Shown piece by piece: positions 7,652 to 16,786 of a DNA stretch of 64,000 nucleotides. Source of the DNA: Thermococcus piezophilus (lineage in GTDB: Archaea; Methanobacteriota_B; Thermococci; Thermococcales; Thermococcaceae); assembly GCF_001647085.1 (NCBI RefSeq), contig NZ_CP015520.1, positions 62,001-126,000 on the forward strand. The letters run 5' to 3'. Each line of letters begins with the position of its first letter. Positions within the stretch are counted from its first letter, which is position 1. Made by a program: the position numbers and the translations under genes. Under the pieces are notes generated by a model. That model did not search any database. It was not told where the DNA came from and saw only the letters and a list, made by a program, of their open reading frames with translations.

Positions 7652-9495
7652 ACGTCCATACACTCCCTGCAGTGGATGCAGAGCTCGGGATTCACCATTA
7701 TCTTTTTGCTCACGGGGTCTATGCTGAGTGCTCCTTCAGGACACTTGCCCACGCAGACACCACAGCCAACGCACTCGTAGGCCCTCTTGACGAGGTAGTA
7801 GGCCTGAACCCCTTCGTTAAAGTCTTCTGTGTAGGCGCCGTCTACTCTAAAGGTAACCATCCCCGCCCTTATGTAGTTTTCGCCTTCCTCAACTTCTCCG
7901 AGGATTGGGGCAACTTCACGAATCCTCTTAAGGTTAACGACGGTGTTGAAGCGGACTGTGAAGACGCCGTTTTCCTCTTCTAGGGAGTACCTGACTGGCT
8001 CCCAGGAGCGCTCTTCTGGAATATCAACGCCGAGCTTTTTTGCTATTGCCTTCTTACCCTTGCTCAGCTTCTTCCAGCGCCAGAAGCCGTAGGTTATCCA
8101 CTCTTCGGGAAGGTTGAAGCGCCTCTTCCAGCGCTCGAGTTCGTTTTCCCACTTGGCCCAGAGCTCGGGCTTCTCCTCCTTCAGCATGTAGATTTCCGCC
8201 AGAGATGAGCTCGGACAGAGAAAGCAACCTATCCTGTCGAGCCTATCCTCATAGAGGGGGTTATATTTCAGCCCGCGGGAGAAGATGTAGAGCCACACCT
8301 CAAGGGCACGCCAGTGGAATATCGGCGATGCCCCGGTCTCGTTGGGCACCCACGGGTTCTTCCACACCCTCGGCTGCTTGAAACGCTTTATGCTCTCGTA
8401 CTTCCTCTGGCCGACGAACATCAGGATGCCCTTCGGGTAGTTCTCCTTTATCGCCATCGTTATCGGACCAAGTTTTGTGACCTTACAGCACCAGCGGTAG
8501 TCCCTCCCAGGTGGGGAGAAGACATGAAGTGCCCTCCAGAAGGCGTCGCCGGCATCTGCAACGACAAACTTTATGCCCTTCGGCTCAAGTTCCTTCCTGA
8601 GCTCTTCGACGTATTCAAGCGTTTCGGGGAACTCTATTCCGGTGTTGTTGAAGAAGACTGTGAAGCCCTCATCGCCGAACTCTTCCAAAGCAAGGCCGAG
8701 AACGGCAAGGCTGTCCTTTCCTCCAGAGAATGCCACCGCTATCGGCAGGTCAGCGTAGCGCATCGCGGTCTTCCTCATGAAGCGCCTTGCCTCTTCTACC
8801 TTCTTCCCCAGCTCGATGCTGTTGGCCCTGAGGACGTCTTCCATCGTGGCCTTTCTGCCCTCGCGGTAGGTTATACTTTTCTGCCGCCTGACTTTGACGC
8901 CCGTTCCGCGCTCCTTGGCCACTAACGCCTCGTAGTCCTTCTTCGCTATGCCCGTCGTTACGACCTCACCATTTGGGGAGATGATAACAACGTCATCGTT
9001 CCGCTGTATGCTCTCTTCGGCCTCCAAGATGCCGACCGAAAGGAGGTTCGAGCCGCTAAGGATGGGCTCTATCGCGCCCTCATCAACGATTATCCATTTC
9101 TTCATTGTCTTCCCAAAGCGTTTCCACAGGGCGATTGCACCCTCGACCTTTAATCCCGGCTTCCAGCGGAGCTCGATGGGGTCAAAGCGGAGCCAGCCGA
9201 AGACGTAGCCGTCAAGGATTATCTCGTAGGCGTCATCTTCGCCTGGGGTCTTGTTGAGCAGGACGACCTTTCCATCGAAGAGCTCGCCGATATCCACACC
9301 GTAGTGCTCCTTAAAGACCGAGCGGATAAACTCGATGTCTCTCTCGAAGGCGAAGCGCAGGTCGCCGGGCGGAGTGATGTTGAGCTTGAAGACGCCATCC
9401 TTTCCGTGAACCGCACAGCTCTCGCCGATGAGCGGAACGTTGCACTCTCCACACCAGTGGACGTAAGCCTTGCCAAGGAAGACTGGCCTTCCCAT
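7603..9495 (-). CDS. PAPS reductase/PP-loop ATPase family protein fused to 2x[4Fe-4S] ferredoxin
   Basis: 630 residues. N-terminal zinc-binding Cys/His segment (HWCGEC with a later C-A-V-H), a PUA-like middle region, then a PP-loop domain with SGGKDS near residue 250 and the downstream WCCK motif found in the PAPS reductase family. The C-terminus has two Cys clusters (CVGCGVCVGKCP and CIHCRECMDVCP) for two [4Fe-4S] centres. The family is common in Thermococcales; whether it reduces sulfate derivatives or modifies RNA is not established by sequence. GGGTGAGAGAAA precedes the ATG, and a TATA box (GCTTTATAAACC) lies at 9527-9538. Confidence 0.85.
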   Translation of the reverse strand: MGRPVFLGKAYVHWCGECNVPLIGESCAVHGKDGVFKLNITPPGDLRFAFERDIEFIRSVFKEHYGVDIGELFDGKVVLLNKTPGEDDAYEIILDGYVFGWLRFDPIELRWKPGLKVEGAIALWKRFGKTMKKWIIVDEGAIEPILSGSNLLSVGILEAEESIQRNDDVVIISPNGEVVTTGIAKKDYEALVAKERGTGVKVRRQKSITYREGRKATMEDVLRANSIELGKKVEEARRFMRKTAMRYADLPIAVAFSGGKDSLAVLGLALEEFGDEGFTVFFNNTGIEFPETLEYVEELRKELEPKGIKFVVADAGDAFWRALHVFSPPGRDYRWCCKVTKLGPITMAIKENYPKGILMFVGQRKYESIKRFKQPRVWKNPWVPNETGASPIFHWRALEVWLYIFSRGLKYNPLYEDRLDRIGCFLCPSSSLAEIYMLKEEKPELWAKWENELERWKRRFNLPEEWITYGFWRWKKLSKGKKAIAKKLGVDIPEERSWEPVRYSLEEENGVFTVRFNTVVNLKRIREVAPILGEVEEGENYIRAGMVTFRVDGAYTEDFNEGVQAYYLVKRAYECVGCGVCVGKCPEGALSIDPVSKKIMVNPELCIHCRECMDVCPLLKIKNPEEGSQL

Positions 9496-9555
9496 TTTCT
9501 CTCACCCGACCTTCAGAAGGTGGAGGGGTTTATAAAGCCGTCCTTCAACAGAAAT

Positions 9556-9565
9556 GTTTATAAGC
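9556..9565 (+). promoter_or_regulatory. TATA box of the stomatin-NfeD locus
   Basis: GTTTATAAGC about 46 bp before the stomatin ATG. It sits back to back with the minus-strand TATA box at 9527-9538 that serves the PAPS-reductase gene, so 9496-9610 is a compact divergent promoter region. Confidence 0.5.
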
Positions 9566-9610
9566 AATTTTATTCTTTTTGAGTTTGAAAACTAACCATT
9601 GGTGATGGTA

Positions 9611-10512
9611 ATGTCTGCTTTCGCAAGTACCGCCCTGCTGATTCTGGGAGTGTTTCCTTTGATAATGCTCCTGCTGAGCGTCAAAGTGATCCGACCGTAA
9701 CAGAAAGGCCTCGTCGAGAGGCTCGGAAAGTTCAACAGAATCCTCGAGCCAGGAATACACTTCATAATACCCTTCATGGAGCGCGTAAGGGTCGTAGACA
9801 TGCGCGAACACGTCGTGGATGTTCCACCACAGGAAGTCATCTGTAAGGATAACGTCGTCGTCACCGTTGATGCCGTTGTCTACTACCAGATTCTCGACCC
9901 TGTTAAGGCCGTTTACAACGTCAGCGACTTCCTTCTGGCCATCGTCAAGCTCGCCCAGACCAACCTGCGTGCAATAATCGGTGAGATAGAGCTTGATGAA
10001 ACCCTAAGCGGCAGGGACATCATCAACGCCAGGCTTAGGGAAGAGCTCGACAAGATAACCGACCGCTGGGGTGTCAGAATAACGCGCGTTGAGATACAGA
10101 GGATTGACCCGCCGAAGGACTTCAGGAGGCAATGGCCAAGCAAATGACTGCCGAGCGTGAGAAGAGAGCCATGATTCTCCTTGCGGAGGGTAAGAAGGAG
10201 AGCGCCATCAAAGAGGCCGAGGGACAGAAGCAAGCAGCGATATTAAGAGCCGAAGGTGAGAAGCAGAGGCAGATACTAATCGCGGAGGGCCAGGCCGAGG
10301 CCATAAGGAAGGTCCTTGAGGCGCTGAAGATGCCAGACGAGAAGTACCTAACCCTCCAGTACATCGAGAAGTTGCCTGAACTGGCCAAGTATGGCAACCT
10401 CATCGTCCCGTACGATACTGAGGCGCTGATAGGCCTGCTGAGAATCCTCCAGAAGGTGAAAGACACCGAACTGCCAAAGGCACCGAAGAGCGAAAAGAAG
10501 CCCGTTGAGTAA
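9611..10512 (+). pseudogene. stomatin/prohibitin-family (band 7) protein, interrupted by a stop codon and a frameshift
   Basis: Band-7 membrane scaffold. The N-terminal anchor (residues 5-27) is followed by VIRP, then an in-frame TAA (9698-9700) where relatives have Tyr (usual sequence [14 protein letters not shown]). The frame then stays open through the band-7 domain ([20 protein letters not shown]) to 10120, where one missing base after PPKD shifts the reading. The correct frame resumes as [19 protein letters not shown] and runs through the long coiled coil to 10512. Two independent lesions make this a pseudogene or a site of assembly error. It stands just upstream of NfeD, the usual partner. 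Confidence 0.85.
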
Positions 10513-10585
10513 GCCGGGAACTCCAGCAATCTTGACCTCGAAACGCTTAAGGACATTATGGGCTAACGACCAATGGCGAGCGGCC

Positions 10586-10998
10586 ATGGATGCCCTTCCC
10601 ATCTCCCTCTTAATTTTGGGGCTGCTGATAATAGTGCTCGACATGATGGTCACTGCTTTCATAACTCCAATAGGCGTTGCCTTCGCCGTCCTTGGGCTGC
10701 TCCTCGGCTTCGGCCGGGGCTTCACCGAGTCCTTCGTCGTTTCACTCGTGGCGGCAGTGATTTCCTACATGGTCGTCGGGAGGTACATCAAGAGGGACGT
10801 CCAGGACATTGGAAAACCGAAGTACACTTTTGAGCTCAAAGGTAAAAGGAAAAGGTTGTCGGGGTCGGAAAGGAGCATTACATCGTCGAGCTCGAGGGAG
10901 ATAAGTGGATAGCCCTCAGCGAGGAGAGGCTGAAGATAGGGGACACCGTCGAGGTCATCAACGTTGATGGCGTCAAGCTCATCGTTCGGAAGGTCTGA
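10586..10998 (+). pseudogene. NfeD-family membrane protein, frameshifted in its C-terminal OB domain
   Basis: Stomatin operon partner. The ATG at 10586 opens with MDALPISLLILGLLIIVLD, followed by two or three membrane helices typical of short NfeD proteins. The frame breaks in an A/G-rich run at about 10843-10854. The other frame then encodes the expected OB-fold end (VVGVGKEHYIVELEGDKW to LIVRKV, stop 10996-10998). The 3' end overlaps the convergent amidohydrolase gene by 20 bp. Decay of both members of the pair suggests the system is lost here, unless these are base-calling errors. Confidence 0.8.
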
Positions 10999-12241
10999 GC
11001 TCTTCCCATAATTCTTCCAGCGTTTTTCCAAACTTTACCAGGACGCCGTTTTTATAGATTATTTCTCCGTTCACAACAACGAGCTCGACGTCGCTTCCCC
11101 TTGTGGAGTAAATGAGATGGGAGTAAACGTTCTCCCCGGGCAGGAACTGGGGCTTTCTCGCGTTTATGAGCACAAGGTCGGCGAGATAGCCGGGTTTTAT
11201 CAGCCCAGCTTTAAGCTTCAGAGCTCTAACTCCACCAATGGTGGCCCAGCTGAAAACCTCCCTCGTGCTGGCCACGTCCGTTCTCTTTCTCCAGACCTTG
11301 TTAAGCACTGCCGCAAAGCGCATTTCAGTGAACATGTCCATAACGCCAACGGGGTTCGGAGAGTCGTTGCCCAGCGCTATGTTCGTCCCTGCGGTGTAAA
11401 GCTCAATTATCGGAGCTATCCTTGCCTCAAGCTTCGCCATACTGAGGGAGCAATGGACGAGAGTGGCTCCGCTTTGGGAGTAGAACTGAACTTCCTCCTC
11501 GCTCAGGTATATTCCGTGCACGCCAATGAGGTTTTCATGGAGAACGCCGGCCTCAGCAAGGTATTCCACGGGAGCGAGTCCGTAGCGCTCCTTAACGGCC
11601 CTGACCTCCTCCCTGCTCTGGGAGAGGTGGACGTGAAGTAGGGCATTTCTCTCGCGGGCAAAGGCACCGATTTCGCGCATGAGCTCAAGTGAGACTGTAT
11701 TCGTTGCATGGGGAGCTAAAGTGGGTTTGACGAGTTCGTCTTTTCCTTCCCAGTGCTTGAAGAACTTGAAGCCCTTTTCAGGCTCCGCGAGGGGAAAGTC
11801 CACCAGGTCCATCACCGTCTGGCCGATGAAGGCGCGTATTCCAAGCTCCCGAGCGGCCCCGGCTATCTCATCGGCAAAGAAGTAGTGGTCGTTTATCGTC
11901 GTGGAGCCGTTGGCCAAAGCCTCCGCCATTCCAAGGAGCGCCCAGCGGCGGATTTCCTCGGGCGTCCAGGTGAGCTCAGTGGGCCAGATTACCTCCTTGA
12001 GCCAGCGCTCTATTGGCAGATCCTCGCCGAGTCCGCGGAGTTTGGCCATGGCTACGTGGGTGTGGGTGTTGATTAGACCTGGCAGAACAAGGTAACCATC
12101 TCCACCGTAGATTTCATCAACTCCGTATTCTCCAAGCTTATCTCTGGGAATAACGTTGATTACCTCGGTTCCATCAACCAAAACTGCATGATTTTTCAGA
12201 ACCTTTTCAGCATCGACCACCGCACCAATGAGCGCAAACAT
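10979..12241 (-). CDS. mtaD: amidohydrolase, 5'-methylthioadenosine/S-adenosylhomocysteine deaminase type
   Basis: Metal-dependent deaminase of the amidohydrolase superfamily, predicted to convert methylthioadenosine or S-adenosylhomocysteine to the inosine form in nucleoside/methionine salvage. 420 residues, full length. Visible ligands: HTHVAM after the N-terminal beta-sandwich, HVHLSQS in mid-protein, VHGIYLS, and the catalytic-Asp region ALGNDSPNPVG. GGGTGATGGA precedes the ATG. Substrate is inferred from family membership; other cytosine/guanine deaminase-like activities are possible. Confidence 0.85.
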   Translation of the reverse strand: MFALIGAVVDAEKVLKNHAVLVDGTEVINVIPRDKLGEYGVDEIYGGDGYLVLPGLINTHTHVAMAKLRGLGEDLPIERWLKEVIWPTELTWTPEEIRRWALLGMAEALANGSTTINDHYFFADEIAGAARELGIRAFIGQTVMDLVDFPLAEPEKGFKFFKHWEGKDELVKPTLAPHATNTVSLELMREIGAFARERNALLHVHLSQSREEVRAVKERYGLAPVEYLAEAGVLHENLIGVHGIYLSEEEVQFYSQSGATLVHCSLSMAKLEARIAPIIELYTAGTNIALGNDSPNPVGVMDMFTEMRFAAVLNKVWRKRTDVASTREVFSWATIGGVRALKLKAGLIKPGYLADLVLINARKPQFLPGENVYSHLIYSTRGSDVELVVVNGEIIYKNGVLVKFGKTLEELWEELRPSER

Positions 12242-12482
12242 TCCATCACCCTTTGAATATATGCCATCTGGATACTTAAAAATTTTGACATAATGACATA
12301 AAATCGCCCAAAGGATTTAAATGCAGAAAAGGGAAAAGTAAAGCCATGCCGCCAATACTGATGATAAGGAAGGGAATAACCGCCCTTGAGCCGTGGATAA
12401 ATTGACGCTCTTCTGTTAACGTGGGTAGTCTGGAATCGCTACCGTTATAAAGCCCATTTCAAAGCCTCTGGAGGTGGTAATG
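12242..12482. other. divergent intergenic region with an orphan short ORF
   Basis: Contains a probable mtaD TATA on the minus strand (12275-12285), a plus-strand TATA-like GGATTTAAATGC (about 12312-12323), and an asnS promoter-like CCGTTATAAAGC (12442-12453). Between the two plus-strand boxes an ATG at 12346 opens only 19 codons (MPPILMIRKG, stop 12403-12405). This may be the remnant of a gene start or a leader; it is too short to call. Confidence 0.35.
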
Positions 12483-13775
12483 ATGATTGATAAGATTTAT
12501 TGCGCGGACGTTAGGCCCGAGATGGAAGGTAGGCGCGTCAAGCTCGCCGGATGGGTTTACAGAAAGAGGGAAGTCGGAAAGAAGGTCTTCATAGTGCTTA
12601 GAGACTCGAGTGGAATAGTTCAGACAATATTCAAGAAGGAGCTGAGTGAAGAGGCCTATGCCGAGGCCAAGAAGGTCGGAATTGAGTCGAGCGTTATCAT
12701 TGAGGGCGTTGTTAAGGCCGATCCAAGGGCTCCGACGGGTGTGGAGGTCCAGGCCGATAAAATTCAGGTCATCCAGAACGTCGAGTTCTTCCCGATAACG
12801 AAGGACGCAAGCGACGAGTTCCTGCTCGACGTGAGACACCTGCACCTTCACTCGCCGAAGGTTGCGGGCATAATGAAGGTCAAGGCAACCATGATGCAAG
12901 CAGCTAGAGAGTGGCTCCTCCAGGACGGCTGGTACGAGGTCTTCCCGCCGATACTCGTCACTGGAGCTGTTGAAGGAGGCGCAACGCTCTTCAAGCTCAA
13001 GTACTTCGACCGCTACGCCTACCTGAGTCAGTCGGCCCAGCTCTACCTAGAGGCAGCCATCTTCGGCCTAGAGAAGGTCTGGTCGTTCACGCCGAGCTTC
13101 AGGGCTGAAAAGAGCAGGACGAGGAGGCACCTCACAGAGTTCTGGCACCTCGAGCTTGAGGCTGCCTGGATGGACCTCTGGGACATCATGAAGGTTGAGG
13201 AGGAGCTCGTCAGCTACATGGTGCAGAGGACGCTTGAGCTGAGAAGGAGCGATATCGAGACCTTAAGGAAGGACTTAACGACGCTCAAGAACACGGTTCC
13301 GCCGTTCCCGAGGATAAGCTACGACGAGGCAATAGACATACTTCAGAGCAAGGGCGTTCAGATAGAGTGGGGCGAGGACATGGGCGCCGACGAGGAGAGG
13401 ATTTTAACGCAGGAGTTCGAGAGCCCGTTCTTCGTCTACGGCTATCCTAAGCACGCCAAGGCCTTCTACATGAAGGAAGACCCAGAAGACCCGAGGAAGG
13501 TTCTCGCGGCAGACATGCTCGCGCCAGAAGGGTACGGCGAGGTCATCGGTGGAAGCCAGCGTGAGGACGACTACGACAAGCTCGTGCAGAGGATTCTCGA
13601 CGAGGGCATGGATCCCAAGGACTACGAGTGGTACCTCGACCTGAGGAAGTACGGCAGCGTTCCGCACAGTGGCTTCGGCCTCGGCCTAGAGAGGCTCGTC
13701 GCCTGGGTGCTGAAGCTCGACCACGTCCGCTGGGCCACTCTCTTCCCGAGGACGCCCAGTAGGTTGTACCCGTGA
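12483..13775 (+). CDS. asnS: asparaginyl-tRNA synthetase
   Basis: Class II synthetase that charges tRNA-Asn. 430 residues: N-terminal OB anticodon-binding domain (VKLAGWVYRKREVG), then the catalytic domain with motif 2 (FRAEKSRTRRHLTEF) and motif 3 (GFGLGLERL). The overall sequence matches the Pyrococcus/Thermococcus AsnRS rather than the paralogous AspRS. GGAGGTGGT lies ahead of the start; the second ATG (12483) gives the better spacing, with 12480 as the alternative. Confidence 0.9.
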   Translation: MIDKIYCADVRPEMEGRRVKLAGWVYRKREVGKKVFIVLRDSSGIVQTIFKKELSEEAYAEAKKVGIESSVIIEGVVKADPRAPTGVEVQADKIQVIQNVEFFPITKDASDEFLLDVRHLHLHSPKVAGIMKVKATMMQAAREWLLQDGWYEVFPPILVTGAVEGGATLFKLKYFDRYAYLSQSAQLYLEAAIFGLEKVWSFTPSFRAEKSRTRRHLTEFWHLELEAAWMDLWDIMKVEEELVSYMVQRTLELRRSDIETLRKDLTTLKNTVPPFPRISYDEAIDILQSKGVQIEWGEDMGADEERILTQEFESPFFVYGYPKHAKAFYMKEDPEDPRKVLAADMLAPEGYGEVIGGSQREDDYDKLVQRILDEGMDPKDYEWYLDLRKYGSVPHSGFGLGLERLVAWVLKLDHVRWATLFPRTPSRLYP

Positions 13776-13802
13776 GTGGCTTTTTGGCTCTAATCTCTTT
13801 AT

Positions 13803-14051
13803 CTAAAAATTTATCATATCCAAAACTGCCAAGAACATTAAGCCTATGACACCCCCAATGGACAATCCAATAATATAGTTTACAAGCAATTGAACAACGG
13901 AATCCACAGCCCATTCGGGATTTATAGTTCCCCCGAAGTATGAGAGGGCAGTTCCAGACGTTACCATTATTATGTTTATCTTTTGTTGCATCTCGTCTGC
14001 TTTGTTTACACCATTGAGAATACCTACAATAAAGCCCATAACACTCTCCAC
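13803..14051 (-). CDS. small two-helix membrane protein, unknown
   Basis: 82 residues with two or three hydrophobic segments (about 28-40, 48-62, 64-80). Gly-rich helix LSIGGVIGLMFLAVLD near the end. No family recognised. The gene and the following 400 bp are more AT-rich than their neighbours and lie on the 3' side of the tRNA-Arg gene, a place where mobile elements often integrate; the protein may be a leftover of one. It is convergent with asnS. Confidence 0.5.
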   Translation of the reverse strand: MESVMGFIVGILNGVNKADEMQQKINIIMVTSGTALSYFGGTINPEWAVDSVVQLLVNYIIGLSIGGVIGLMFLAVLDMINF

Positions 14052-14447
14052 TCAACGGTAAAAGTACTCATCTTTATACCCCAAACAACACTTTCGTGCT
14101 TCCCATACTTAAATTTAATTTGAAAAGTTGAAATATTTGGAAGCATTACACTGCAAAGTTTGATTAAAGTTTGTGATTTCTATTTGGATTGGCCGTTTAA
14201 ACGGTGCACATTAAAATTTTGGCAGTTAGGGTGTGATTTCACTTGAAATTTGCTATTAGGATTTGAGTCCGTTTTTTCTTTTTGACGCCCGTAGGGCGCC
14301 GTATTTGAGGGGACTCGGTGAAGATCGGCTAAGAACAAGGAAATCCAACTAGAATCCGCCTTTTGATAAGGTACACTCTAAAAGAAGACACTCTGAAAAG
14401 CAATCACGAGCCTTGATCAAACTTCGCGAAGGCGAAGTTTGTAGAAC
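14052..14447. other. AT-rich intergenic region without a gene
   Basis: No ORF over 30 codons with a plausible start. It holds a 12-bp palindrome CCGTTTAAACGG (14193-14204), a T-rich run (14269-14283), a short GC hairpin GCCCGTAGGGC soon after, and the perfect hairpin at 14418-14441 listed separately. Possible uses are promoter of the minus-strand membrane gene, an RNA, or a degraded insertion; nothing decides between them. Confidence 0.4.
14418..14441. repeat. perfect 10-bp stem hairpin next to tRNA-Arg
   Basis: CAAACTTCGC, loop GAAG, GCGAAGTTTG: a perfect inverted repeat with a 4-nt loop, 7 bp beyond the 3' end of the tRNA-Arg gene. The stem could form in the tRNA precursor trailer or act as a termination or processing signal. 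Confidence 0.6.
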
Positions 14448-14524
<77 letters not shown>

Positions 14525-14587
14525 TCGGGTTAGTGGTTAAAGGGCGCTCTTATAAAAGTTACGGTGGGAAGAAAAGGGAAGAAGAAT

Positions 14588-15730
14588 TCAGCGCCTCCTC
14601 CTAAGGAGGAGCGGCACTATAGCAAGGCCGACTATCAGGGCCGGTCCGCAGATGCCGGCGTTATCAGTTTCCCCGCTGGTTTCGGTGGTCGTCTTGCCGA
14701 GTATCTCGTCAGCGCTCTTGCCCTCGACCATGAGTTCGGTCCACTGCTTGAGCCAGGCCTCGTAGTTCTTCTCTATCTCGGCCGGGTCAACGGTGACGGG
14801 CTTGTCGACCTCAACCGCGTACTGGAAGACCTCGGGAAGCTGGATGTTCTTGTTGACAGGGTACATCCACTGGTTGACCGGAAGCTTCTCCTGGGCCTCC
14901 TCGCTGATGAGGAACTCTATGAACTTCTTGGCGAGCTCTGGGTGCCTGGCGCCCTTGACTATTCCAGCACCCTCGATCTGGAGGTAGTTGCCCTCAGTGA
15001 AGGCAACAGCACCGATGTTGGTGTTGTTCTCGTAGTAAACGGTTGCGGCTGGCGAGGTGGCGTAGCTGAGCACGAGCGGATACTCGCCCTTGGTGAAAGC
15101 TCCCCAGGCCGCGCTCCAGCCCTCGACGATCTGGACGTTGTTCTTCTTGAGCTTCTCCCAGTAGTAGAGCCAGTCGTCGCCATAAACGGCTATTGTCCAC
15201 AGGAGAAAGGCCATTCCCGGCGAGCTGGTTCTCGGATCCTCGATGATAAGCTTGCCCTTCCACTCGGGCTTGATGAGGTCTTCAAGGCTGGTCGGCGGGT
15301 TCTGAACCATGTCCTTGCGGTAGTTGATGGCTATGTAGCCGTAGTCGTAGGGCGTGAGGTGGAATGTCGGGTCGAAGTTATTGATTATCCACTGGGGAAT
15401 AACGTCGGCGTTCTCTGGCTTATATGGCTCCAGCACGCCAGCGTCTATAGCCTTCGCGAGGTAGCTGTTGTCTATTCCAACGACGACGTCAGCCTGCGGG
15501 CTGTCCTTCTCGAGGATAAGCCTATTGAGGACCTCTCCAGCGTCGCCTATGAGGACGAGGTTAACCTTAACGCCGTACTTCTCCTCGAACATCGGAACTA
15601 TCTCCTTCATCCACCACTCTATGCTGTCATAGGAGTAGACGGTAAGCTCCTCCTGAGCCTTTACGGGCCTTGCAGCACCGATGGCCCCAACAAGGAGCAG
15701 CAGGATGAACAACGCGGCAAACTTTCTCAT
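14588..15730 (-). CDS. CGP-CTERM-anchored ABC transporter substrate-binding protein (thiamine-type)
   Basis: 380 residues. Signal peptide (residues 1-25, cleavage near VKAQ), then a periplasmic-binding-protein fold resembling the TbpA/thiamine group (LTVYSYDSIEWWMKE, LIGDAGEVLNRLILEKDS, YDYGYIAINYRKD). A Thr/Ser/Glu linker leads to CGPALIVGLAIVPLLLRRRR, the CGP-CTERM sorting signal of Thermococcaceae, so the protein is fixed to the cell surface. GGAGGTGACATC precedes the ATG. No permease or ATPase gene lies next to it; its transporter must be elsewhere. Thiamine as ligand is an inference from resemblance. Confidence 0.85.
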   Translation of the reverse strand: MRKFAALFILLLLVGAIGAARPVKAQEELTVYSYDSIEWWMKEIVPMFEEKYGVKVNLVLIGDAGEVLNRLILEKDSPQADVVVGIDNSYLAKAIDAGVLEPYKPENADVIPQWIINNFDPTFHLTPYDYGYIAINYRKDMVQNPPTSLEDLIKPEWKGKLIIEDPRTSSPGMAFLLWTIAVYGDDWLYYWEKLKKNNVQIVEGWSAAWGAFTKGEYPLVLSYATSPAATVYYENNTNIGAVAFTEGNYLQIEGAGIVKGARHPELAKKFIEFLISEEAQEKLPVNQWMYPVNKNIQLPEVFQYAVEVDKPVTVDPAEIEKNYEAWLKQWTELMVEGKSADEILGKTTTETSGETDNAGICGPALIVGLAIVPLLLRRRR

Positions 15731-15830
15731 GATGTCACCTCCAGTAATTGATTATACGTTTCAATAAGGGAGTAATATATGGACTAAATAAAGCTTTGCT
15801 TCCCAGAAATGGGAAAAACAAAAATGTAAC

Positions 15831-16748
15831 TCAAGTGCTGAACTGGACGTAGAGGAAGTAAGAGTATATCGCCAGGAAGACTACCCCAGTGACCCTGCTC
15901 ACCTTTCCGGTGAAGCGTAGGGAGAGTGTAAGGATTACCATGACCACCAGCGTCAGTGGGAGGGTGAATGAGAATATACCCGGATCAACCCCTATGGGCC
16001 TTATCACCGAGGCGATGCCTATGACCATGAGCACGTCGAGGATGTTGGCACCGATTATGTTGCCGACGCTGATGTTGGGAAGCTTCTTGAGTGTTGCCAT
16101 GAGGGAGTTGGTGAGCTCCGGGAGGGATGTCCCTATTGAGACGAGGGTAAGCCCTATGACGACCTCTGGGACTCCCATTTCCCTCGCGAGAGTTACCGCG
16201 CTGTCGACGACCAGCCTCGCACCGACAACCACCACGAGACCACTGCCGAGCATTATGAGAACATCCCTCTTCGGATTGCCGCGCCCGGCGTTCATCTCCC
16301 CGGGGACCATGTGCTTCCGGTAGAGGTAGTAAAGGAAGCCGAAGTAGATAAGGATTAAGCTCGCCCCGTCGAGCCTGCTTATCGTCCCGTCATACATCAG
16401 GAAAGCGGCGTATGCAGTAACGACAACCATGAAGAGGGAGTTCTTCCAGGCGGTTGCCTCAACGTTGAGCGGAAGGATGAGTGAGGATATTCCAAGTATC
16501 AGGGTGATGTTCGCCAGCGCACTTCCGATGGCGTTTCCAAGGGCTATACCACTGTTTCCACCGTATGCTGCCAGCGCCGATACCGTTACCTCAGGCAGGG
16601 TCGTCGCTATGCTGGCCAGAACGAGCGCTATGATGAACTCGCTCACCCCAAAGCCTTTCGCCACGCGCGAGGCTGCTTCTACGAAGAAATCGCTTCCCTT
16701 GATCAGAAAGACGAACCCCACAATGAACGCGACGATTTCAACTATCAC
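15831..16748 (-). CDS. calcium/sodium antiporter (CaCA family)
   Basis: About 305 residues with 10 hydrophobic helices in two inverted halves. Each half carries an alpha-repeat: GNAIGSALANITLILG in the first and SIGTSLPELTNSL with GNIIGANILDVLMV in the second, the ion-binding signatures of the K-independent Na+/Ca2+ exchanger-like family. Exchanges Ca2+ for Na+ or H+ across the cytoplasmic membrane. GTG at 16748 is chosen for the GGTGGGAGA ahead of it; TTG at 16760 is the alternative. Confidence 0.88.
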   Translation of the reverse strand: MIVEIVAFIVGFVFLIKGSDFFVEAASRVAKGFGVSEFIIALVLASIATTLPEVTVSALAAYGGNSGIALGNAIGSALANITLILGISSLILPLNVEATAWKNSLFMVVVTAYAAFLMYDGTISRLDGASLILIYFGFLYYLYRKHMVPGEMNAGRGNPKRDVLIMLGSGLVVVVGARLVVDSAVTLAREMGVPEVVIGLTLVSIGTSLPELTNSLMATLKKLPNISVGNIIGANILDVLMVIGIASVIRPIGVDPGIFSFTLPLTLVVMVILTLSLRFTGKVSRVTGVVFLAIYSYFLYVQFST

Positions 16749-16786
16749 TTCTCCCACCAAGATAGGCTAGGAAAAGGATTTAAAAG

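Noticed and set aside
8314-8925. Plus-strand ORF of about 200 codons inside the PAPS-reductase gene
   Set aside because: It lies fully antisense to a strong conserved gene and has no family-like sequence; a codon-bias shadow.
13776-14447. Integrated mobile element next to tRNA-Arg
   Set aside because: No integrase, no duplicated tRNA end and no element genes are visible; only AT-rich DNA and one small membrane ORF.
15731-15830. Thiamine riboswitch before the binding-protein gene
   Set aside because: The region is short, AT-rich and lacks the conserved TPP riboswitch helices; the gene's ligand is also uncertain.
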